A stretch of 64,000 nt of DNA from Candidula unifasciata (GCA_905116865.2 CAJHNH020002076.1:12501-76500); one strand, 5' to 3'. Numbered from the stretch's first letter, positions 48,235 through 60,237 are shown. Numbers and translations are program-made. Notes: a model not told the origin generated them from the sequence alone.

Positions 48235-48910
48235 AACTAGAGTCATCATCATGTAGCAGGTCCTTTGCAGAACGTCGCGCTCATCACAGTCTGCCTGAAA
48301 GAAACTCGGTCTTTGCCACTCATGGACTCAAGGAGCCACTTATATTGTGTGCCCATTTGTGTCGATCGGACACTTCTCTGTGATCCGTTGTGGCGTGATT
48401 GACCAAAATAAGTCAGCTTCTGAGAAAGGATGCTGTTTATTAGCCAATCTTCCTTGGTCGATCTTTTAAGATGTCAATATTTCTCATCTTCTTTGTCCAA
48501 GATATTCTGAAACTTTCTATAGAGCAAAGCCCCTATTCTCTTTCAAGGACTTAGAGATAGTCCACGACTCACATCCGTATGTAGCCACAGGGAAGATGCA
48601 TGCTCTCAAAATTCTTTGTATGTCCTTGCTGGTGCTTAACCATAGACTTTTAAGGCTGGTCAATCTTTGAATTGCCAAGGCCATCCTTTTTTGTATTTCT
48701 TTCGAACAGTTTGCTGTTTTCAGCCAGATAGTCCAGTTTGTGACATTTTCAATTTCTTCATCAATTATTTTTGGGTGACAGCCAGTTTTATCTGTGGACA
48801 TTATTTTCGTTTTCTTTAAAAAAAACAGATTTTGAACAACACTGTGCTTGTGGACAGACAATATAAATTTTCGATTCCCTTTACGCTGTTTGAAAGGAGG
48901 ACTGTGCATC
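48235..48910 (-). mobile_element. LINE RT C-terminal remnant
   Basis: Minus strand pieces: IQRILRACIFPVATYGCESW and TISKSLKENR, then after shifts FRQTVMSATFCKGPAT at 48,245-48,300. RILRACIFPVATYGCESW is close to FLRACIFPIATYACETW of the RTE element at 57,180-59,300. The RT catalytic part is absent. Confidence 0.65.
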
Positions 48911-49154
48911 GGCAGTGTTGAATATTGCCACCAGTTTTCAGCGGATCATAACTGTCACGTGAACTAGAGTACTAAAATTTAAAAAGAAGTAGTAGCCAGG
49001 TCGACTACAATTGATTGAAACTAAAGAGGAAACAACGAGGTAGTTGAAAGGGACATGAGCTTTGTCTGTCAGTAAAATGTGTGGGGTGGTGGAACAGTCC
49101 AGGAGGCTGTAGATTTTCAAGTTTGCTGTTCTCAGCACCGTCAGCAATAGAAAG

Positions 49155-49240
49155 TCCGAAATTAAAAAAAAAAATTATGCTCAAGTCCACAGTTGGACAA
49201 ACAACCAGAACTTTCCACCTATATACATACATTGGCACAT
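49155..49240 (+). mobile_element. LINE 3' tail, family A, end piece
   Basis: 'ctcaagtccacagttggaca', then 'aacaaccagaactttccac' corresponds to the distal part of the tail. Confidence 0.45.
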
Positions 49241-49569
49241 TTATTTAAGACTGGTGATTCAATTTCAGGTTATGATCACATCATCCCATGTTGTAGAGGT
49301 TATCATTTCTGCCTAACTTGCACAAAAAATGCTAACTTTCTTTTACAATAAGTGTGACTCTACAAATGTCCTATGATGAAAAACCTAAAATGTATTACGA
49401 CCAAAGTGAAAGCCATGATAGCATATTGGTCTTTTCCCTATTGAGGGTGCTATGACACTGAGTTCAGATGTGGTGGCAGCTTTTAATTGCATCTGTGATG
49501 CAATTGAACAGGCCAAACAGCGGTAAGGTCCTTTGGCGACACCTAGGGCCTAAGGTTAGTGATCTATTA

Positions 49570-49745
49570 CTTCTTTTCTGGTGGAAAGTCCTGGCTGTTC
49601 ATCCATTTAGACTTTGTTTTTTCATTGTGCCAGGACCAGAGATTTGCATGTACATCAGTTTTACTGGCTTTTTTGTGCTCAGTTCTTGTTCTTTACCTCT
49701 CGAACAGATGTACTCTGACTTTGAGGAAAGACATCGGTCCTATCT
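49570..49745 (-). mobile_element. LINE 3' tail, family A
   Basis: On the minus strand the family landmarks appear in order from 'tcaaagtcagagtacatctg' to 'gactttccacc'. It is followed directly by family C (49,790), as also at 44,720-45,010. Confidence 0.55.
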
Positions 49746-49789
49746 CTAGGATGACTGTGGCCATTGTTTCGTGGAACATGATGTTACCT

Positions 49790-50115
49790 TATTTGTGTGA
49801 TATTTTCTTTGTCCCTTTGTCTGCAGATGTTGCCCTTAGAAAACCACTTTGGGGCAACCTTGTGTTGACTGGTCAGCCTTCAAGAGAAGATAGGGGCAGA
49901 TGAAGGGCATTTCCTGCCGTCGAAGGTGGTTTCCATAAATGTAGAGCCGACACAAGATGCTCTGGTCCTGGGCTTTCCCAAGGAATCATCACATCCTGCA
50001 TATAACTGCTTAACTTCACAACCGTATGTTGAGCTTTCCACTCGACACGGGCTGCGCCTTCTGGAGATCAGCAGCTGAGGGAGCAGCCCGCAGGTCCAGG
50101 ACTTAAATAGGTGTG
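49790..50115. repeat. Dispersed repeat family C
   Basis: The most complete copy: 'gcagatgttgcccttagaaa', 'ggggcaacc', 'ggtttccataaatgtagagc', 'gatgctctggtcc' and 'cgcaggtccaggactt'. It may be the part of the family A LINE upstream of its tail, but the frames are too broken to prove that. Confidence 0.5.
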
Positions 50116-50360
50116 TTCTTCAACACGTCACACCACGATGAAGTAGAGAACAGGAGATTAATCATTAAACTAAGCGGAGCTCGGCAATTAAATGTTTTGA
50201 GTATTGGTTAAACCTTTTTTTTTCAATATACATGCTGAACATATGTGAAATACAATTAGTTAGTTCGATTAGTGATGAGGCTAAAGCCAAGAGACTTAGT
50301 AGGCTATCCTCTGAAAAACGGTCTCAAATTATCGAGGCTAGGAAAATACCCTAACAGGGC

Positions 50361-50662
50361 CTCAGTCATATGTAAATTGCGGACCTCTTTCTGGGGACTA
50401 TACGGCCACAAGTTTCCCCTGCGCTGCTACATGTGGCGTGAAGGGAAGCTTAACTAGATAGTTGGGACTCACAAGCAAATAAAATGGAGGAAGCTGCAGG
50501 AGATGCAGCTCGTGAGTTCCAGCCATCTAGTTAAGCCCCCACTCTGCGTTGCACGTAGCGGCGCTGGGAGGAACTCTCAGGAGTGACTTCAACTCGGCAG
50601 AAGCTTTTCCGTGGTATTCAGTATAGTCGCCGGAAAGAGGTCCGCAATTATAATCATCTGGG
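50361..50662. mobile_element. ~300-bp imperfect palindrome (foldback/MITE-like)
   Basis: The left arm (50,361-50,461) and right arm (50,516-50,662) are inverted copies. Shared runs are AATTGCGGACCTCTTTC, GACTATAC and GCTTAACTAGAT. The spacer is itself palindromic (GGGACTCACAAGC against GCTCGTGAGTTCC, centre GCTGCAGGAGATGCAGC). The right arm has about 45 extra bases. No protein is encoded. Confidence 0.75.
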
Positions 50663-50879
50663 AATTATAAACTACATAAAAGTCTAGTAATTTCAGCAAT
50701 CTAAAGTCCCTCTTTGCTTTAGATATGTTTAATTATAAACTACATAAAAGTAATAATATCATCTATAATCGTCCATCTTTGCTTTCCTAAGATGATAAAA
50801 ATTATCATAATATATGTATAATGTATATTATTAGGGATGATTGAAGTTTTATATTTGGGTTTTTACTTAGGAAACCATG

Positions 50880-51000
50880 ACAGCTAGATAGTGGGTAATA
50901 CGGTCAGCATCACTCCGACCACCTTTACTTCCCAGGACTGCACCTAGTACCTACCCACTCAAGGCTGGGTCAACCTAGGAGTCAGTCATTTCTGAAAGAA
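50880..51000 (-). mobile_element. SINE fragment (family of 47,777)
   Basis: Minus-strand match to the body: 'gactcctaggttgaccc', 'gccttgagtgggtaggtact' and 'ggtcggagtgatgctgacc'. Head and 3' end are missing. Confidence 0.65.
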
Positions 51001-51181
51001 ATTTATTTATCGTGAGCATGCCAAACCCGTGTCATGTCACAGCCAAGCATCTCTTCAGTAACTCATAAAAATTGTTTCGATTTGTTCTTTCATGTAAAGA
51101 GCACGGAAAAATAATTTCTCAATTACGGTCAATGCGGGCTGGTTTTGTTGATCGCCGTGGCGTTCCTAGTTACGGGTGAAA

Positions 51182-51446
51182 ATGTCAAGCAAAATAAACG
51201 AAACAAAACTATGCATACCAATGGAAATAGCATGGGCACAAACAAAATCGTTTCTCCAACAATTATTTATCGGATACTATTTTTTGTTTAAAGCTTACCA
51301 GTTATATGTAAAAACAGTTAAACGCAGAATTAAAGAGAAGCAGAAAAAAGTCACAAACTGCGGTAACCTCGTTAAATTACAAACTGACGAACCGCAAACT
51401 TCACCGTGTACCGTCTCGTGCTACCAGAACACTGAACCTGTGGACC
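51182..51446 (+). CDS. Unrecognised exon-like ORF
   Basis: An ATG at 51,182 opens a frame MSSKINETKLCIPMEIAWAQ, then FLQQLFIGYYFLFKAYQLYV, a basic KRRIKEKQKKV stretch, and CTVSCYQNTEPVD up to the border of a hAT-like MITE at 51,447. The middle could be a membrane or amphipathic helix followed by basic residues, as in the first exon of a small membrane protein. I do not recognise the family. No splice donor is obvious before the MITE. It could equally be a chance frame. I chose the ATG rather than the GTG six bases upstream. Confidence 0.3.
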
Positions 51447-51702
51447 CAGGGCTGCCAATTGGACTTTTTTTTTTAAAAACCCAGCTGAGCTGAACAAAAA
51501 ACAAAACAATACATAATCAAAGAACAGAAAAACAAAATAAAAACCCAGATTGTTTATAAGTACAAGGTTTATGGTTACCAAATGAAATATTTACCTACTT
51601 TCATATAAGGATTTTTTTTTTAAACCCAGATTTCAAAATTTAAACCCAAGGCGTCAAATAAAATCCCAGATCTGGGGGTAAAACCCAGCATTAGCAGCCC
51701 TG
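51447..51702. mobile_element. hAT-like MITE
   Basis: 256 bp with 13-bp terminal inverted repeats CAGGGCTGC(C/T)AAT, of the CAGGG...-type seen in hAT elements. The flanks (TGTGGACC and CTGGTGGC) are only loosely similar, so an 8-bp target duplication is not proven. It is internally AT-rich with repeated AAACCCAG motifs and encodes no transposase. Confidence 0.6.
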
Positions 51703-51954
51703 CTGGTGGCGTCTGCCGTCTTATCAAGAGTGATGGTCGTCATCCTCGATGAACAATTGATCGATCAAACGCGCGCGAAAAACCAGTGATATCACATCCG
51801 GGTATCTCTGCAATGACTCTGGGATCAGGATTAGGATTCATTGGAAAAAAAAAAATACGAGCTTAGTCCTCTTTGAGCCGCTGGAGGGCCTGCTATATTG
51901 AGGACTGTTTATTTGCTATCTTAGCTTTACTTCAGTTTCTTTGTCATTATGATC
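51703..51954. other. No gene seen
   Basis: Mixed sequence between the MITE and the LINE, with an A-run at 51,845-51,855. Confidence 0.4.
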
Positions 51955-54830
51955 ATGTGCCCTGCTAACTGGCGTAGGCGCTCATGCGTCTCCACAGATC
52001 ACGATCCCTGGTTGCCTGGAACAGCTATCTCTCTTGATGATATCCCTCCATGCCTTCATTTCAGCCCATCCAGCATCATCTCTTTGTCTGCCTCTACCCC
52101 TTTTTCCACTGATCTTTCCAGTTGTCAGGATGTTCTCTGACGTCTCTCTTCTCATTATGTGACCACAGAACAGTGTTTGTTTCTTTCTTATTGTTATATA
52201 TAGAGATGATCTTCTTTCCTTAGCTTCTTTCAAACAATCGTTGTTAGTTACTCTGGCCTCCAAGGTATTCGTAACATTCGTCTCAGAAACCACATCTCTG
52301 TTGCCTCCAAATTTTTCTTAATTTGTTCACTGACATTCCAAGATTCGCTGCCATACAGCAAAACAGATTCTATGTAAAATTTTATCACCCTCTTTCTGAT
52401 ATTAAATGAGAACGATTAATTGCATAAGCTATTTTTCATTTTCTGAAATGCAGCTTTCGCTTGACCTATTCTGCTTTTAATCTCTGTGCCACATTCTCCA
52501 TCTGATGATATGATTGCTCCCAGATATTTGAATTTATGGACATGGGGAAGTCTTTTTCCTGCACTGAGATATCACAAAGTGGAATTATTTTCTTCCTTGA
52601 AATAACCATTACTTCAGTTTTCTTAATATTCAGCGAAAGTCCTTTCTTAGCACTCTCCATCCCCACAATATCCAGCAGTTTTTGTAAATCAGTTGCATTT
52701 TCAGCTATCTAAACTGTATATTTTTTTTATACTGCATCCTCCAACTCTTACTCCTGCATTATCTTTAATTTCCCTCAAAAAGAGAGAAAAGGTCTGGGGA
52801 TAAGACACATTCTTGTCTTACTCTTTGCTTTATCTGTTCAAAAGTACCCAATTTGTTTCTCACTTTAATTGCTGCTACTTGGTTCCAGTAAATGTTTTGA
52901 ATTATTTAGATATCTTTCCCATCTACATTGATGTCTTCTAACATTTTTATCAACTCCTCATGTTTAACTTTGTCGAATGGTTTGGTATAATCTATAAAGC
53001 GCAAATATAAGTCCTTTTGTATGTCCATTGATCTTTCTATCAGTGTTCGTAATATGTATATTGCATTATTTTACCTTCCATAAATCCATACTGCTATTCA
53101 CTCATTTCCATTCTTATTTTTCTTCTTTTTCCTTATAATTTTTTGACATGATTTATTAAGTTGACTGGACGAAATTCTTCACACTCAATTGCTCATGGTC
53201 TTTTGGGTAACGCAATAAATACAGACTTCATCATATCACTTGGTATGTATCCAGTGTTATAAATGTCATTCATCAGTTTAGTTTTTATTGACCACAAATA
53301 TAGGCGGAGTCTGTAAGCAGCCCCGGCTAGCTAGCGGCAGTCTGAAAGTGGTCGACCTTTTAATTTTGTTCTCAAAAGAAATCGGAATCGGAAATTAGTT
53401 AATATTTCTTACCCAAATTCCCCAAGTACTTCTAATTCTTCTACTGAAATTTCATCTGGCCAAGTTGACTTTCCTTTCTTCATATGTTTAATAGCATCGC
53501 CAACTTCTTCCTTTAGTACAGACGGACCTTCTAAATTTCTTTCTTCTGGTAATTCTGGTTTCTTTCCATCATATAACTCTTTTATGTAGTCATTCCATCT
53601 AGTTATTATATCATCTTCCTCCATTAGGATATCTCCTGCTTTTGATTTCAGACATCCTGTGTTTGCTAGTATCTTCCTTCCAGTTAGATCTTTAATTTGT
53701 TTATGCACACTTTTTGCATCTTTAACAAGAATGTCAAATTTTATTGCATTGTTCACTTAGCCACTCTTCTTTTGCCTTCATACGCTTATGCCATATTTCT
53801 TTATTTATCTTGTCATATTCTTCTTTGTCATTCATACATTGCTTTCTATCACCCATTAACTTTAAAATTTCTTCGGTCATCCATTTCTGTTTAGCTGTTT
53901 GTCTTCTTTCTGGTAAAATCTCTTTGCTTGTTTGATGGATAGACTCTTTCAGCATTTCCCACTGATCGTTTTTTTTTTTGTTGTTGTTATTGTTGTTGTT
54001 GTTGCATTGTACCTATTCCTCACAATCACTCCGTATCGCTCCTGAATATCTTTATCTTCTCTTAGAAAATCTTTGTTTAGTCTACAGTTTTTCGTCTCTT
54101 TCTTTCCTCTCTACAGTTGTACATTTATTTTTCCACATAATATTACCTGTTCACTGTTACAGTCAGCACGAGGTCTGGTCTTCACATTTGTTAGTGCATT
54201 TCTAAACATTTTGTTAATTAGTATATTTGATTGAATGTTTTCTTATCTGGACTTTTCCACGTGTATAATCGTCTCTAATGTTGTTTAAACAAGGTGTTTC
54301 GAATCATCACATTATTTATTTTCGCCCACTCTACCAGCGTTTCACCTTTTTCATTTCTTGATCCTAAACCATATTCCCCAAGTATATTTTCCGTTCTATC
54401 TTTCCCAAAATCTCCCAATATTATTTTAATTTCTTGTGATTTTATTTGGGCTATTGCCGAATCTAAATCTTCCCAATATTTTTTTTTAAATTTCATTTTC
54501 ACTGTTAACTGATGCTGGGGCAAACTCTTGAATTATGTTTGCCTTTAATTTTAACCATAATAACCATATCTGATATACTGTAACCCACAATTGCTTTTAC
54601 TGTTTCTTTATCAAAAAGTATCCCCACCACCTTTTCATGTTTGTCGCTTCCCGAGTATATTATTGTGTTTTTATCTGATTTTTCCAGCACCCTTTCATCT
54701 CATTTCACTAATTCCTAGGATGTTTATCTTCATACATTCCATTTCTTTTGTAAAATTTTCTGTCTTTCCCAATTCTGTAAGTGTTCTCACATTCCACGTT
54801 GTTAGTTTAAAACTTCTAATTTTCATAAAT
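51955..54830 (-). mobile_element. Endonuclease-RT LINE, full length, decayed
   Basis: From 54,830 down on the minus strand: TWNVRTLTELGKTENF and CMKINILGISEMR (endonuclease start), IKIILGDFGKDRTENILGEY and GLGSRNEKGETLVEW (endonuclease core), WMTEEILKLMGDRKQ, GDILMEEDDIITRWNDYIKE, MKKGKSTWPDEISVEEL (RT start), LRFIDYTKPFDKVKHEEL with motif A Asp intact, LSPDLFSLF, GLSLNIKKTEVMVISRKK, and CGHIMRRETSENILTTGKI to the end. Motif C (Y-A-D-D) is lost where the sequence breaks near 52,720. At least six frame breaks make it inactive. An unrelated GC-richer insertion may lie at about 53,290-53,360. Confidence 0.8.
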
Positions 54831-55189
54831 TTTTAAAAATTGCCATCAGTAACCTGATGAAGATCTGGTGACACCTGTGACTGTCCCTACCGGAAGAGGT
54901 TGTCCGTAGACTTCCATTAACGCCGTTCATGTGTTTCAGTCCGTGTTTTTATGAGATATCTTGGGAATATAATGTGGTGGTTTTCCGTCGTCTTCCACAT
55001 CCACATGGAGTATTTTAACCTGCAAATTCGACAATAATTTCCGACTGTCAGGACAAGTAGGTGCTGAAGACCTGTCCTCGGGTAGCTCGAGGCCTGATGG
55101 CAAAAGATATAGCGATTTAAAAAGCCCTGAGGAGACAGAAACAGTTGAGTTATCCAAGACAATAAACAAGAGCATAGAAACCGACCTTG

Positions 55190-55935
55190 TCGAATGGCCC
55201 CATAGCTACCTCAGACCAGTGCATAAGCCTGGAAAAGATCATGCAGAAATAAATGGTTACAGAATCACTACGCTAGAATATCGTAGGGAAACTCATTAAA
55301 AACTCGTGGCTAGAATGTTGACCCAAAAATTTGAGTCAAATGGTCTTTTGGCACCTATACTAGATGGGTACGGCTCGGGCAGAGATACGTGCTGCAATGC
55401 CGCAGTTTTTACTTACGACACCCAAAGAGGGCTTCCAGGTAGGAATAAAAACTGCCGAAGCCGCCATTGATTTAGAAGACGCATACAACAGCGGCACATA
55501 CAACATGCTCATCAGATAACTGTTAGAAATGGACATCGAGTGAATCGCATCAGAGGTCTTATAAAAAACAGTGTCGCTAAAATGCGGTGCGTGGGCTTTG
55601 AAAACTTAAGGTATCTAAATGCGCTTGCCTCATGGATCACGATGTCTCATATTCTCTTCAGTGTGTTCACATTAGTGGTCACTGGTGCACATTAGTAGGT
55701 CTAGGTAGACAAATGTCGTTCGGACGAGGAAGAAACAGGAATTCACAACAACGCTACAGCAAGAACTAGACACAATCATAAACAAATTTGACAGCAGCTT
55801 GCCATACAGGCGCCACATAGACAATGCCATAGTCAGAGCCAGGAAAGGTCTGAAGGCATTGAAGACGATGGCATACGACGATAACGAACAGCGCCTACTT
55901 TTCCTCTTCTTACAGGGAATGTGCTGAGTCTTAAA
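55190..55935 (+). mobile_element. Jockey/I-like LINE fragment
   Basis: The plus frame reads YLRPVHKPGKDHAEINGYRI and TTLEYRRETH, then AAIDLEDAYNSGTYNMLI (motif A with its Asp), and further down FDSSLPYRRHIDNAIVRARK, GLKALKTMAYDDNEQRLLF. The latter is a relative of RPSFRDDVEAVVVKCQKGLN at 39,600. The segment between, where G-x-P-Q-G and Y-A-D-D should be, is deleted or unreadable. Confidence 0.65.
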
Positions 55936-56590
55936 GACTGCGATCTGCACCTCCTGACTATCAGCAGAATCTCGATATAATGTAAGGTTATGAGAATCAT
56001 ACTCTGTTGTAAAAAAAAAAAAAGACATCTTGTGTCACGTCATGGGATATGTCTAAAGTTTACCGACGTTGGCCACCAGACATAAAGTGACACAGATAAA
56101 AGCGTACATGATAGTTATCAGCAAACATCAACCACATACTGCAAAACGCTATCAGTGATATAAAAGGGGTGCGTCTCAAAAGTTGCCGCTTTCACTTCAC
56201 GTCCTTTTCAGGGGGTCTATCATAATCTTCCTGTCCTTTTTAGGACGAAAAGTTTCGTTATTTGAAGCCCTACTCTGGCTCTTGCCAGGGGCCGGAGTAT
56301 AGCCCGGCCATAAATATGACCTAAAGGCTGAATGCGGTTTCTGGGACCTCTCAACAGTGATCCTCACCCACATGGTGGCACATTGTGTCATCGGGTGTTT
56401 ATCGCTTGTGTGATGTCCTGGTGGGGTAGAAAGTCAGTCAAAGTTGCTGCTCCTGAAAATGTTTCAGAAAATCACAACAGGTATTGTGCGATCTGAATGT
56501 GTAGAAAGATTTGAGAAGTCGCAGTTTACCCCTGCCATCCGGAACCGAAATGCAGTGGATCAGTTTTTCCAAATGAAAACGGTTCATAAC
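55936..56590. other. No recognised gene
   Basis: Short frames only. The segment at 56,400-56,590 has a coding-like look in pieces but matches nothing I know. Confidence 0.4.
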
Positions 56591-56594
56591 TAAC

Positions 56595-56800
56595 TTCTTC
56601 TTTCTCGCGTTCACCGGCTGTAACTCCGGCAGAAAGTTTTGGTTGTTCGTCTATTTCTGGACTCTAGTGCTGTTCCAGAAACTAAGCGTTGCGTGCACAT
56701 CTGTTTTGCAGGTCTGACACATTTGCATGCAGATTGTTAGTTCCTTGCCTCTCAGGCAGATTCGCTCCGACTTCAAAGGAAGCGCCCAATTAGTGTGACG
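56595..56800 (-). mobile_element. LINE 3' tail, family A
   Basis: The minus strand starts in 'gcgcttcctttgaagtcgga' and 'gaggcaaggaactaacaatc' and ends at 'ccggagttacagccggtgaa' with 'cgcgagaaagaagaag', a good 3' terminus. Confidence 0.65.
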
Positions 56801-57165
56801 TGCGGAACTTAACGTTGCGTAGGCTTCATTGATTTGACGAGCGTAAAAGTGACTAGGGGGTGTCGCAATGTAACAAATGGCATCAACACTTAACATGCCA
56901 CTGGCCAAGAGTAACACAACATAATGAATGCTGAAGCTTCCAACGTAGCGGAACGAGAACTCTCTTTAAAAGTTCCATTTGTGTATTGACAAATGCAATG
57001 ATCAACACAAAGAATACATAAGCAAGTAATAATCAACTCGTTCAACCAAAGCTCGCTCGTACATCCATGTATTGATATGTCCTCACGATAGGTCGCAGTC
57101 CGACCTTGAGATCCAGGCGATTATCTTTGTCCTCGGACGAGTCCGAATTAAGCAATGAAAGTATA
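56801..57165. other. No gene seen
   Basis: Nothing recognised on either strand. Confidence 0.5.
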
Positions 57166-57179
57166 CCGGCTTCATTCAT

Positions 57180-59300
57180 TCATTCAGTAGCATGTCCCTC
57201 GCGGAACCTCGCTGCCATAACAACCCCCCGGAAAACCTTCCTATCATGAGCAAGATGTCCTGCGTCTGATACACCCATCTGGAGATCATCTGCCACATCC
57301 TGCACCCATCTTCTCCTTGGCCTTCCTCTTCCTCTCTTCCCAGGCATATACCCCTCCATTATTGTTCTCTCTAGACCTCCATGACGTTTCAAGTGACCAA
57401 AATATTTCAATTTTCTTTGTTTTATTGTCTTTACTAGCCAACCCTCTTCAATATTCAGCTCTTGAAGTATGGATGCATTTGTTCTTTTCTTTACCCAAGA
57501 TATTCTTAGAACCTGTCTGTAACATTTATATTCAAATGCATTTATGCGCTGTTCCGCTTGTTTAGTAAGTGTCCAGGTCTCACAGGCGTATGTTGCAATG
57601 GGAAAGATGCATGCTCTTAAAAATCTGACCTTTGTAATTCTATCTGTACAATTCCATAATTTATTCAGTTGTTTTAGTCTTTGAAGAGCAATTGATAGTC
57701 GCCGTTTAATTTCTTTCATTGTGTCACCATTGTTGGTAACCAGTGACCCAAGATATTCGAAATTTTCCACCACTTCCAATCTTTCCTCATTAACATATAT
57801 TTCCTTCTCCATGGCAGTTTTGTTTGTATGCATTATCTTTGTTTTTGCTGTGTTAAGAAATAAGTTATGATTTTCACTATTTCTTTGGAGTGAGGTTAAT
57901 AAGTTTTCTAAACCATTTTGTGATGTTGATAGTAATACTGTATCATCAGCATAACGAATTTCTGGTATTTCATGACCACCGATGTTTAGGGCATCATATT
58001 GTTCCTTGTTTATATCATCTCTTACATTTCTCATTATATTTTCGGCGTACAGGTTGAACAAATACGGTGACAGCACACATCCCTGACGGACTCCTTGCTT
58101 GATGCCAAACCAGTCTGATGTCTCTCCATCTATTCTGACTGCTGCTTGTTGGTCTTGATAGAGCATTTTAATGAGCTGCACTATATGTGATGGAAAGCCC
58201 ATATTCCTCATGATTTCCCAAAGCTTCTGATGTTGTACACAGTCAAATGCTTTTGAATAATCCACAAAACATAAGAACAGATTTACATTAAATTCTCTAC
58301 ACTTCTCTATTATTAAACGCATGTTGAATATATGATCTCTTGTTCCTCTTCCCTGTCTAAATCCAGCCTGAGCTACATTAATCTCTTCTTCCATTTTCTT
58401 TTGCAGTCTTCTCATTATAATTTTTAGTAGAATTTTACTTGCATGACTGATCAGGGCAATAGTTCGATAGTTTGTACATAATTTCAGGTCACCCTTTTTT
58501 GGTATTGGAATGAAGATAGTTCTCTTCCAGTCTTTTGGCCAAATACCATATTTCCATATCTTTTCACATAATGCATGATAGATTTTTATGCTTTCTTCTC
58601 CTCCCGCTTTAATCAATTCAGCTGGTATCTCATCACATCCAGGTGATTTACCATTTTTCAGGCTCCTTATTGCCCATGAAATTTCATCTAATGAAGGTTC
58701 AGGTTCTGCCTCTACTGTTACTGGTTCATGTATATCATTCATATCCTCACTGTCATTCATATCATACATTCCGCTGCAGTATTCCTGCCATCTTCCTAGA
58801 ATTTGTCTAGATTCTGTTAAAGTATTTCCCAACTTGTCACAAATAACATTTAACTGAGGTTGAAAATTTCTTGTCAATAACTTCATTTCCTTGAACATTT
58901 CGTAATCTCTTCCATTTTTGTGATGCTGCTCTATTTTAATACAGCAATCTTGTACATACTGATTTTTTATCCTTTCTTGTGTACTTTCTTATTTCTCGTG
59001 TTAAAAATTTATACTTCATCCTACTGTCATTGGTTTCTCCTTTCTTTTTCAGTTCCCTTCGTTGTTTTATTAGTTCTAACGTGTATGGTGTGATCCATGG
59101 TTTATGTTGCTTAGTCCTGGTGGGTATTAAGTCTTTAGCTGCTGTTATCAAGATATCCCTAGCTTGTACCGCCAGTTCATCAGGTGTCATTTCCTCTTGT
59201 ACAGACATCAAGACCTCAAAACGGTTCTTCACTTCTACGTTGTATGCATCTGGTATTTTTGTGAGATACCGGCTTACTGCCGAGAATGTAACGTTCACCA
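57180..59300 (-). mobile_element. RTE/BovB-like LINE, 5'-truncated, RT intact
   Basis: The 572-codon open frame at 57,180-58,898 carries all RT landmarks: SLKNGKSPGCDEIPAELI, PKKGDLKLCTNYRTIALIS, AGFRQGRGTRDHIFNMRL, LCFVDYSKAFDCVQ (motif A), GVRQGCVLSPYLFNLYAENI, IRYADDTVLL (motif C), and the C-terminal YACETWTL, YFGHLKRHGG and KRGRGRPRRRW. The sequence upstream (58,936-59,298) is the linker between endonuclease and RT, joined by one frame break near 58,960. The endonuclease is missing. A TGAATGAATGAATGAA tail at 57,171-57,186 marks the 3' end. It is the least decayed element in the window. Confidence 0.85.
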
Positions 59301-59304
59301 GCTT

Positions 59305-59425
59305 CCTGCTGAGGTCTATCTTGGAGTCCCGGGGTAAAACGTCCTCAAGGATCCAACTTCATATAACGTTTGCTTCCGTGGGATCCCGGGGTAAAGCGTC
59401 CTCAAGGATCCACACGTCCGTCTCC
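59305..59425. repeat. Short tandem duplication (about 65 bp, 2 copies)
   Basis: 'cccggggtaaaacgtcctca' at 59,329 and 'cccggggtaaagcgtcctca' at 59,385, each followed by 'aggatcca', beside the truncated end of the RTE element. Confidence 0.7.
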
Positions 59426-59554
59426 TTCAGACTATAAACATCAACTCCTTTGACAACATTACCTTCACAACGTTACGTATTGTTTTGACGTCTTATTTGC
59501 TCACTCCGTACTGGTGCGTTCTGGTGCACATTCGCACGCGACAATTAGTAAATT

Positions 59555-59640
59555 AGTCGACTCTTGCGAAATTCTTTTGGGCGGGCAGTGGGTCTACTCC
59601 CGACAATGGGGCCCTGGAACCCACACGGGGAATAACTAAC
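59555..59640 (-). mobile_element. LINE 3' tail, family A, start piece
   Basis: The minus strand reads 'gtgggttccagggccccatt' and 'agacccactgcccgcc', the proximal part of the tail. Confidence 0.5.
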
Positions 59641-59704
59641 AAATTTCTCACTCTTCCCTTCGTTGTTTCTCTCTACCTGTCTGCCCAGAGGATTCGAGAC
59701 TTGT

Positions 59705-60000
59705 TTTAACATACAGGTCGGCGTCTGTGAAATTAGGCGTTTCGAAAGCGCTTCGTAATGCCGGGGTGCCGAGTTCGATTCAAGCTGCGGGCCTTGCGTT
59801 TGTTTTCGACAGTTTTATCGAGAAGACGACTGTCCATGAAACAATGGCAAACCACTGGAGTAAACTTGCCTAAAAAAAAACACAACAGCTGTAAAATGCT
59901 GGGGGTTAATTCTGCAGCGTCCTGTAAAGGATATGCAACTAAATTTTTTTACGATACAGGTGCATGGCGAGCGAGGCGATGGGAACTAACTCTCGTTTGA
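59705..60000 (+). mobile_element. SINE family F with tRNA-like head
   Basis: The head has AATTAGGCGTTTCGAAAGCG and a good B-box GAGTTCGATTCAAGC. The body shares 'aaaatgctggg', 'ttctgcagcgtcctgtaaag' and a T-run with 44,150-44,460. A 'caaaccactggagtaaactt' block is also shared in diverged form. It lies just upstream of the carboxylesterase start. Confidence 0.6.
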
Positions 60001-60237
60001 AGCTAACAAAACAACTCAGAGAGTGCTTCACCCGTGGATAATTGTTCTGCAGTTATCACCAGTTCACCACCTTTAATTTATCAAGTACGTCAGACGCCGT
60101 GAAACAATAGAAAACACCTAGCATCTGTGAAGCAAATCTACATTTTGCATATGTCTGCCGTTTGCTGAAGTTACCTAAATAATAGTCAAATATTTGACAT
60201 ATTTCAAAATAGGCGGCATATATACCGTAGAATTAGA
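60001..60237 (+). promoter_or_regulatory. 5' flank of the carboxylesterase
   Basis: Contains a TATATA run at 60,217-60,225, but it is only about 15 bases from the ATG, too close for a TATA box unless the leader is in another exon. No other motif could be assigned. Confidence 0.25.
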
